A DNA stretch of 64,000 nucleotides from Cellulosimicrobium protaetiae (lineage in GTDB: Bacteria > Actinomycetota > Actinomycetes > Actinomycetales > Cellulomonadaceae), in NCBI RefSeq assembly GCF_009708005.2, contig NZ_CP052757.1, positions 3,224,001 to 3,288,000 on the forward strand, given 5' to 3'. The position numbers and the translations under genes were made by a program. The first letter of the stretch is position 1. Each line of letters starts with the position of its first letter. Shown here in pieces: positions 59,220 to 64,000 of the stretch. The notes beneath the pieces were generated by a model. The model was given only the letters and a program-made list of their open reading frames with translations, ran no database searches and was not told the DNA's origin.

Positions 59220-59630
59220 ATGCCGATCCCCCGCTGGGTGACGAGATCCAACAAGCGCTTCCTCAACCCCGTGATGCTGCGCGTCGCGACGGGCGTCGGG
59301 CCCATGGCGGTGGTCCGCCACGTCGGGCGCCGCAGCGGGCGCCCCTACCGCACGCCCGTCTTCGCCTTCGCCTACCGGGCGCCGGAGGACCCCGGCGTCC
59401 GCGTGGTCCTGGCTCTCACGTACGGACCCGACGTCGACTGGGTGCGCAACGTCGACGCCGCCGGGTCGTTCGAGCTGGAGCGCCGCGACGAGCGCTACGC
59501 GGTCGACGACCTGCGCCGCGTCACGGGCGAGGACGGGCTGCGACTGCTGCCCGGCTGGACGAGCGCCGTCCTGCGCCGCACGGGGGTCGACGAGTTCCGC
59601 ACCGGACGGCTGCGCCGCACCCTGCCATGA
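59220..59630 (+). CDS. Deazaflavin (F420)-dependent nitroreductase-family protein
   Basis: A 136-residue DDN-like split-barrel protein. VVRHVGRRSGRPYRTPVFAFA is the phosphate-binding hallmark of the family and WVRNVDAAGSFELER the second. M. tuberculosis Ddn reduces quinones and activates nitroimidazole drugs with F420H2. Of two in-frame ATGs (59211, 59220) the second has AGGA at a better distance. It overlaps or abuts the HhH-GPD gene. Confidence 0.88.
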   Translation: MPIPRWVTRSNKRFLNPVMLRVATGVGPMAVVRHVGRRSGRPYRTPVFAFAYRAPEDPGVRVVLALTYGPDVDWVRNVDAAGSFELERRDERYAVDDLRRVTGEDGLRLLPGWTSAVLRRTGVDEFRTGRLRRTLP

Positions 59631-59638
59631 TGGACGGC

Positions 59639-60238
59639 ATGACCGACCAGCTCTGGATCACCGGTGACCCCGACGCGGACGCGCTCCTCAGCGACGACGC
59701 GTTCGCCCTCCTCGTCGGCATGCTCCTCGACCAGCAGTACCCGATGGAGCACGCGTTCGCCGGGCCCCGCAAGATCCGCGACCGCCTCGGCTCCATCGAC
59801 CCGCGCGCCGTCGCGGACGCGGACCCCGACGCGTTCGTCACGCTCGCCACGACCCCGCCCGCGATCCACCGGTACGGGCGCTCGATGGCGGCGCGGGTGC
59901 AGGACCTGGCGCGCGTCGTCGTCGACGAGTACGACGGCGACGCGACGCGGATCTGGACCGCGCCCGGCGCCGACGGCGAGAGTGCCCCGACCGGTGCCGA
60001 GGTGCTCGCCCGGCTGCGGGCGCTGCCCGGGTACGGCGACCAGAAGGCGCGGATCTTCCTCGCCCTGCTCGGCAAGCAGCGGGGCGTGGAGCCCGCGGGG
60101 TGGCGCGAGGCCGCGGGCCACTACGGCGACGAGGGGTCGCGCCGGTCCATCGCCGACGTCACGAGCCCCGAGTCGCTCGCCCAGGTGCGCGCCTTCAAGA
60201 AGGAGCAGAAGGCGGCGGCCAAGGCCGCGAAGGCCTGA
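59639..60238 (+). CDS. HhH-GPD-type base excision repair protein
   Basis: A 199-residue protein related to DNA glycosylases. ALLVGMLLDQQYPMEHAF is a family hallmark and LRALPGYGDQKARIFLALLGKQ is the helix-hairpin-helix. The tail is Lys/Ala-rich. The base specificity is unknown. Three in-frame ATGs exist: 59627 (overlapping the upstream stop as ATGA), 59630 and 59639; I chose the last because the family starts near MTDQLWITGDPDADALLS. It is tail-to-tail with a TetR gene. Confidence 0.85.
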   Translation: MTDQLWITGDPDADALLSDDAFALLVGMLLDQQYPMEHAFAGPRKIRDRLGSIDPRAVADADPDAFVTLATTPPAIHRYGRSMAARVQDLARVVVDEYDGDATRIWTAPGADGESAPTGAEVLARLRALPGYGDQKARIFLALLGKQRGVEPAGWREAAGHYGDEGSRRSIADVTSPESLAQVRAFKKEQKAAAKAAKA

Positions 60239-60243
60239 CGTCG

Positions 60244-60888
60244 TCACGACGCCGCGGCCAGCCGGCGCTCCAGCCCGTCGAGGACGAGGTCGAGCCCGTC
60301 GTCGAACTGGTCCGCGAACGCGTACCCGTGCCCGACGACGAGCTCGGCGACCATCTCGGCCAGGTGGGGGTACTCCTGCGCCGGCAGCGCGATCTCCGCC
60401 ACGAAGTCCTCGACGTCGTCGTCCGGCGAGAACGGCAGCCGGGTCTCGGTGAGCACGAACCCGTACACGTACGCGTCGATCGCCGAGAACGCCTGGCTGG
60501 CCAGGGCGACCGTGAAGCCGTCGGCGCGCAGGCAGCCCAGCACGGTGTCGTGGTGGCGCAGCAGGGCGGGCCCGCCGCTGCGTCGCGACTCGACGAGCCC
60601 GAGCGACCACGGGTGCCGGGCGAGGACGGCGCGGGCCGACGCGGCACGCGCGGCCATCGCCGGTCGCCACGGGGTGCCCGGCTCGGGCAGCTCGATCTGG
60701 GCGAAGACCCAGTCCGCCAGCTCGTCGAGCAGCTCGTCCTTGCCCGCCAGGTGGTGGTACAGCGACATGGCCTCCACCCCGAGCCGGCGCCCGACGTTGC
60801 GCATGCTCACCGCGGTCAGCCCGCCGTCGTCCGCGACGGTCACCGCGGCCTCGACGATGCGCTCCCTGCTCAGCGCGCCCCGCCCCAT
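60244..60888 (-). CDS. TetR-family regulator with TetR_C-type ligand domain
   Basis: A 214-residue repressor. The HTH is IVEAAVTVADDGGLTAVSMRNVGRRLGVEAMSLYHHLAGKDELLDEL, the MSLYHHL form being typical of the tetracycline-repressor-like group. The ligand domain contains SAIDAYVYGFVLTE. A consensus AAGGAGG precedes the ATG at 60888. It is divergent from an alcohol dehydrogenase whose promoter holds a palindrome. Confidence 0.92.
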   Translation of the reverse strand: MGRGALSRERIVEAAVTVADDGGLTAVSMRNVGRRLGVEAMSLYHHLAGKDELLDELADWVFAQIELPEPGTPWRPAMAARAASARAVLARHPWSLGLVESRRSGGPALLRHHDTVLGCLRADGFTVALASQAFSAIDAYVYGFVLTETRLPFSPDDDVEDFVAEIALPAQEYPHLAEMVAELVVGHGYAFADQFDDGLDLVLDGLERRLAAAS

Positions 60889-60906
60889 CGTCGACCTCCT
60901 TCACCC

Positions 60907-60936
60907 TTGCCAGCCTTACGAGTGTAAGCCTAGAGT
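60907..60936 (+). promoter_or_regulatory. Promoter of the dehydrogenase gene with TetR operator in the spacer
   Basis: TTGCCA (60907-60912), 18-nt spacer, TAGAGT (60931-60936). Within the spacer lies a perfect inverted repeat CTTAC-GAGT-GTAAG (60915-60928). A further half-site GCCTTAC is at 60949-60955. Binding there would block the promoter and also cover the tetR upstream region. Confidence 0.6.
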
Positions 60937-60974
60937 GGTCGGCACGCAGCCTTACACCCGTCAGGAGGACCGTG

Positions 60975-61931
60975 ATGAGAGCCGCCGTCGTCGACCGGTA
61001 CGGGCCGCCGGACGTCGTCCGAGTCGCCGAGATCGCCCCTCCCCGCGTCGGGACGCACGACGTCCTGGTCCGCGTGCACGCCACCGCCGTCACCGCGGCC
61101 GACGCCCGGATCCGTGGCGCCCGCTTCCCGCGCGGCTTCGGCGCGTTCGCCCGGCTCGCGTTCGGCGTGCGGAGGCCCCGGCACGCCGTCCTCGGCGGGG
61201 TCTTCTCCGGCGTCGTCGAGGAGGTCGGTGCCGCCGTCGAGGGCGTCGCACCCGGCGACGCCGTCTCGGGCATGACCGGCAGCCGGATGGGCGCCCACGC
61301 CGAGCTCCTCGCCGTCCCCGCGACCCGCGCCGTCGCCCGGCCGGACGGGGCGTCGCACGACGACGCCGCCGCAGTCCTCTTCGGCGGCACCACGGCGTGG
61401 CACTTCCTGCGGCGCCGGGCGACCGTGACCTCCGGGACCTCCGTGCTGGTGGTCGGCGCGGGCGGGGCCGTCGGCTCGAACGCGGTCCAGCTCGCGGGGC
61501 ACCTCGGCGCGACCGTCACGGCCGTGACCAGCACGCCGAACCTGGACCTGGTGGCACGGCTCGGCGCGGACCACGTCGTGGACCGGACCACGGCCGGGGC
61601 GGGCTGGCCCGACCGGCTCGGCGAGCGCTACGACGTCGTGCTCGACGCGGTCGGCGCGCTCTCGCCCGCCACGGGACGACCGCTGCTCACCGACGCGGGC
61701 GTGCTCCTGCTCGTGGCCGCGGACCTCGGGCAGACGCTCGCCGCCCGCGGGGCGGTCCGGGCCGGACCGGCGCCCGAGCACGCCGACGACGTCGCGCACC
61801 TGCTCGGGCTCGTGGCCGAGGGGACCCTCACGCCGGTGATCGAGTCGGTGCACGATCTCGACGGCATCCGGGACGCCTACGTGCGCGTCGACTCCGGTCA
61901 CAAGGTCGGCAACATCGTCGTGCACCCGTGA
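60975..61931 (+). CDS. Zinc-independent alcohol dehydrogenase/quinone oxidoreductase (MDR superfamily)
   Basis: A 318-residue NADP-dependent reductase. The N-terminal GroES-like domain (VDRYGPPDVVRV, VLGGVFSGVVEEVG) lacks the zinc ligands; the Rossmann loop is VLVVGAGGAVGSNAVQLAGHLGA. FGGTTAWHFLRRR is the usual mid motif. The ATG at 60975 lies 6 nt after AGGAGG; a GTG at 60972 is less well spaced. It is divergent from, and probably repressed by, the TetR protein. The substrate is probably a small carbonyl or quinone. Confidence 0.9.
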   Translation: MRAAVVDRYGPPDVVRVAEIAPPRVGTHDVLVRVHATAVTAADARIRGARFPRGFGAFARLAFGVRRPRHAVLGGVFSGVVEEVGAAVEGVAPGDAVSGMTGSRMGAHAELLAVPATRAVARPDGASHDDAAAVLFGGTTAWHFLRRRATVTSGTSVLVVGAGGAVGSNAVQLAGHLGATVTAVTSTPNLDLVARLGADHVVDRTTAGAGWPDRLGERYDVVLDAVGALSPATGRPLLTDAGVLLLVAADLGQTLAARGAVRAGPAPEHADDVAHLLGLVAEGTLTPVIESVHDLDGIRDAYVRVDSGHKVGNIVVHP

Positions 61932-61950
61932 GGAGCGGAACCACGGACCC

Positions 61951-62102
61951 ATGCGCGTCGTCCTCGCCGGCTGCTGATCGCCGTCGGCGTCGTGCTCGAC
62001 GGTGTGCTCGTGCGGCGGGGCTGGGTGCGGAGCCCGTCGACACCGCACCGACCTCCTGACCGTCCGCGAACGGCCCCGGGTCGGCGGACGACGTTCCGCT
62101 AG
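61951..62102 (+). pseudogene. Possible frameshifted small membrane protein
   Basis: ATG at 61951 opens MRVVLAGC and then a stop. Shifting frame at about 61971 gives LLIAVGVVLDGVLVRRGWVR, a plausible transmembrane segment with a basic end, and continues to a TAG at 62100. One base change in length would join them. There is no clear ribosome site, so it may be chance. Confidence 0.2.
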
Positions 62103-62112
62103 GGTCGGCCGC

Positions 62113-63330
62113 GTGACCACGACGACGCCGGGCGCTCGCGCGCTGCCTCCCGCCACGCGCACGCTCCTCGCCCTCGCCGCCGGCGTGGTCGTGCTCGCCG
62201 GGGTCCACACGGCCCGGGAGGTGCTCGCACCGATCCTCCTCGCGGCGGTGATCGTCATCATCTGCCATCCCGTGCGCTTCCCCCTGGAGCGGCGGGGCTG
62301 GCCGCGCTGGGCCGCGACGACGGCGGTCGTGGCGGTCGCCTACCTCATCCTCGCGGCGCTGGTCGCGATGCTCGTGTTCGCGGGGTTCCGGTTCGCCGAC
62401 CTCGTGCGCGAGTACCTGCCCGCGCTCGTCCGGTCCGTCGAGGACGTCGTCGACCAGCTCGCCGCCGTGGGCATCGACACCGACGTCGCGGAGGCGGCGA
62501 CGTCCTGGCTGGAGCCCGCCCGGGTGCTGAGCCTCGCCGGGAACGTGTCGGGCATGGCGCTCGGCATCGCGACCGCCTTCTTCTTCGTGCTCGCCTACGC
62601 GATCTTCATGGCCGCCGACGCGGCGCGGTACTCGACCGCGTCCACGGTCTTCGGCGCCGAGCGCGCCGCGACGATCGACCGCGCGACCCGGTTCAGCGGC
62701 GGCGTGCGGCGCTACTTCGTCGTCAACGCGTCCTTCGGCGCGGTCGTGGCGGTCGTCGACGGCGTGGCGCTCTTCCTGCTCGGCGTCCCTGCCCCGACCG
62801 TGTGGGCGATCCTCGCGTTCGTCACCAACTTCGTCCCGAACATCGGGTTCGTGCTCGGCCTCGTGCCGCCGGCCATCATGGCCTTCGTCGTCGGGGGCTG
62901 GCAGCTCGCCCTGGCGGTCGTCGCGGTCTACTGCGTCGTCAACGTCGTGCTGCAGGTGCTCGTCCAGCCGAAGTTCGTCGCCGACGCGGTGAACCTCAGC
63001 CTCACCCTCAGCTTCGTCTCGGTCGTGTTCTGGACGTTCGTCATCGGGCCGCTCGGGGCGATCCTCGCGATCCCGCTCACGCTGCTCGTGCGTGCGCTCG
63101 TGCTGGAACCCGACCCGGGCTCGGGCTGGCTGCGCTGGCTGTCGGGCGACGACGTGCCCCGTGACGACGGTCCGGCGAGGACTGCGACCGACACCCCGGA
63201 CGATGCCGCGGCGGCCCACGCCGCGGCTCCCCCGCGTGAACCAGTCCCCGACGCGGAGCCCGAGCGTGACCCTCAGGTCCAGCCTGAGGGTTCGTCGGCG
63301 GACGACGCCCCCGCCCCGGGGACGGCGTAG
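62113..63330 (+). CDS. AI-2E family transporter (PerM/TqsA type)
   Basis: A 405-residue membrane protein with about eight helices: paired N-terminal helices, the extracytoplasmic helical region VREYLPALVRSVEDVVDQL, and the C-terminal core with VTNFVPNIGFVLGLVPPAIMAF and FWTFVIGPLGAILAIPLTLL. Some members export AI-2, others are Na+/H+ antiporters; the substrate is open. A TAGGGT box (62100-62105) lies 7 nt before the GTG start, suggesting a leaderless mRNA. The last 60 residues are disordered. Confidence 0.9.
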   Translation: MTTTTPGARALPPATRTLLALAAGVVVLAGVHTAREVLAPILLAAVIVIICHPVRFPLERRGWPRWAATTAVVAVAYLILAALVAMLVFAGFRFADLVREYLPALVRSVEDVVDQLAAVGIDTDVAEAATSWLEPARVLSLAGNVSGMALGIATAFFFVLAYAIFMAADAARYSTASTVFGAERAATIDRATRFSGGVRRYFVVNASFGAVVAVVDGVALFLLGVPAPTVWAILAFVTNFVPNIGFVLGLVPPAIMAFVVGGWQLALAVVAVYCVVNVVLQVLVQPKFVADAVNLSLTLSFVSVVFWTFVIGPLGAILAIPLTLLVRALVLEPDPGSGWLRWLSGDDVPRDDGPARTATDTPDDAAAAHAAAPPREPVPDAEPERDPQVQPEGSSADDAPAPGTA

Positions 63331-63341
63331 CGCGCACCCTG

Positions 63342-63369
63342 TTGCGACCACGTCCGTGGTCCCTAGGCT
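63342..63369 (+). promoter_or_regulatory. Promoter of the VOC gene
   Basis: TTGCGA (63342-63347), 16-nt spacer, TAGGCT (63364-63369), about 45 nt before the ATG. Good agreement with actinobacterial sigma-70-like promoters. Confidence 0.55.
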
Positions 63370-63413
63370 GGCAGACGGCGGGTGTCCGCCCGTCACCGGC
63401 ACGGGGAGGAACC

Positions 63414-63779
63414 ATGGCGCACGGAGACATCACGCACATCGACATCCCGGTGAGCGACAGCGGCCGGGCCACGCAGTTCTACGGCGCGCTCTTCGGCTGG
63501 CAGATCGCGGAGATCCCGGGCTTCGAGGGCTACCCCATGTGGCGCGCCCCGAACCAGATCAGCGGCGGCGGGCTCGCGCCGCGGTCGGAGGGGTTCACGA
63601 CCCCGCGCAGCTACGTCGAGGTCGACTCGATCGAGGACACGCTCGCGAAGGTCCGCGAGCTCGGGGGCAGCGTGATCCTGGAGAAGTCCGAGATCAGCCC
63701 GACGTCCTGGTGGGCGGCGTTCGAGGACGCCGACGGGAACCAGATCGGCCTCTACGAGGGCACGACGGACGCGGGCTGA
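63414..63779 (+). CDS. VOC (glyoxalase/dioxygenase fold) family protein
   Basis: A 121-residue single VOC domain: DITHIDIPVSDSGRATQFYGALFGW at the start gives the first metal-ligand region, and FEDADGNQIGLYEG the last. Members include glyoxalases, resistance proteins and isomerases; the substrate is unknown. ATG at 63414 with GGGGAGG. Own promoter just upstream. Confidence 0.88.
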   Translation: MAHGDITHIDIPVSDSGRATQFYGALFGWQIAEIPGFEGYPMWRAPNQISGGGLAPRSEGFTTPRSYVEVDSIEDTLAKVRELGGSVILEKSEISPTSWWAAFEDADGNQIGLYEGTTDAG

Positions 63780-63828
63780 GCCGCCGCGGGGCCCCGCTCC
63801 ACCCGCTCCACCCGCTCGGTCGTCGTGG

Positions 63829-64000
63829 TCAGTGCGACAGCACGCGACCGTCCGGGTCGCCGGGCCGGCGCGGCCGGAGCGTGGGCGGGGGCGGCCACGG
63901 GAGGTCGTAGCGCTCCACCGGGACGTCGATCGCGCCGAAGTCGTCGGTCTGCACGACCACGCCGTCCGGCGTGACCTCCACGAGACGGACGCGCAGGGGC
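63829..64000 (-). CDS. C-terminal fragment of an unidentified protein (5' end outside window)
   Basis: An open frame enters from the right edge and ends at the stop 63829-63831 after 56 codons. It reads PLRVRLVEVTPDG, then DDFGAIDVPVERYDLPWPPPPTL and a Pro/Arg-rich end. Codon third positions are strongly GC as in neighbours. I do not recognise it. Confidence 0.6.
   Translation of the reverse strand, partial: PLRVRLVEVTPDGVVVQTDDFGAIDVPVERYDLPWPPPPTLRPRRPGDPDGRVLSH

Noticed and set aside
63781-63828. Short CTCCACCCG tandem repeat and GC palindrome after the VOC gene
   Set aside because: Only two repeat units in a GC-rich gap between convergent genes; too short to interpret.

Overview
The window is very GC-rich, with strong G/C preference at third codon positions, many GTG starts, TAnnnT-type -10 boxes and long spurious antisense reading frames. 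Gene order (rpsB-tsf-pyrH-frr-cdsA-rlmN, dxr-rip-ispG, lepB-rnhB-DUF2469-yraN-comM-dprA-xerC, rpsP-khpA-rimM-trmD-rplS, ffh, amtB-glnK-glnD, ftsY, smc, ileS-folC) is that of an actinobacterial chromosome. I infer a Micrococcales member near Cellulomonas/Cellulosimicrobium; no marker here fixes the genus.

From 1 to about 34.9 kb lies a conserved housekeeping block, nearly all on the minus strand. It covers isoprenoid synthesis (dxr, ispG), a site-2 protease, rRNA and tRNA modification (rlmN, trmD), lipid synthesis (cdsA), translation (frr, tsf, rpsB, rplS, rpsP), nucleotide metabolism (pyrH, ndk), DNA processing (xerC, dprA, comM, rnhB), secretion (lepB, ffh, ftsY), nitrogen sensing (amtB, glnK, glnD) and chromosome condensation (smc). 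Strong hairpins sit between several co-directional genes (rpsB/tsf, tsf/pyrH, after rplS, khpA/rimM, and at the start of glnD), suggesting graded expression inside these runs.

From 34.9 to 40.2 kb a TetR-MFS efflux pair and a PEP-dependent dihydroxyacetone kinase operon (dhaK-dhaL-dhaM) separate folC-ileS from its usual partners DUF4233-ndk. The tetR start is overlapped by an ordered array of four half-sites. ileS (41.6-45.0 kb) is preceded by a translational-type T-box leader carrying an isoleucine ATC specifier.

From 45.4 to 64 kb the gene content is accessory and mixed-strand. An overlapping pair encodes an unrecognised 956-residue protein with a gluzincin-like zinc motif and a 169-residue partner. 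A membrane-anchored molybdopterin oxidoreductase, an SDR, and a lipoprotein-permease-ATPase importer of the kind annotated as a putative F420-0 transporter follow. The importer is preceded by a leader of five consecutive hairpins. Two F420-type small oxidoreductases lie nearby (a PPOX-class split barrel and a DDN-like enzyme). The rest comprises an AraC/NmrA/DUF1772 cassette, an HhH-GPD repair protein, a divergent TetR/alcohol dehydrogenase pair with a palindrome in the promoter spacer, an AI-2E-family transporter and a VOC protein. Several genes (smc, ndk, DUF4233, araC-type, AI-2E and others) have a -10 box 6-8 nt before the start codon, as expected for leaderless mRNAs. The genes at both window ends are cut off. 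I saw no rRNA, tRNA, CRISPR array, insertion sequence or prophage.
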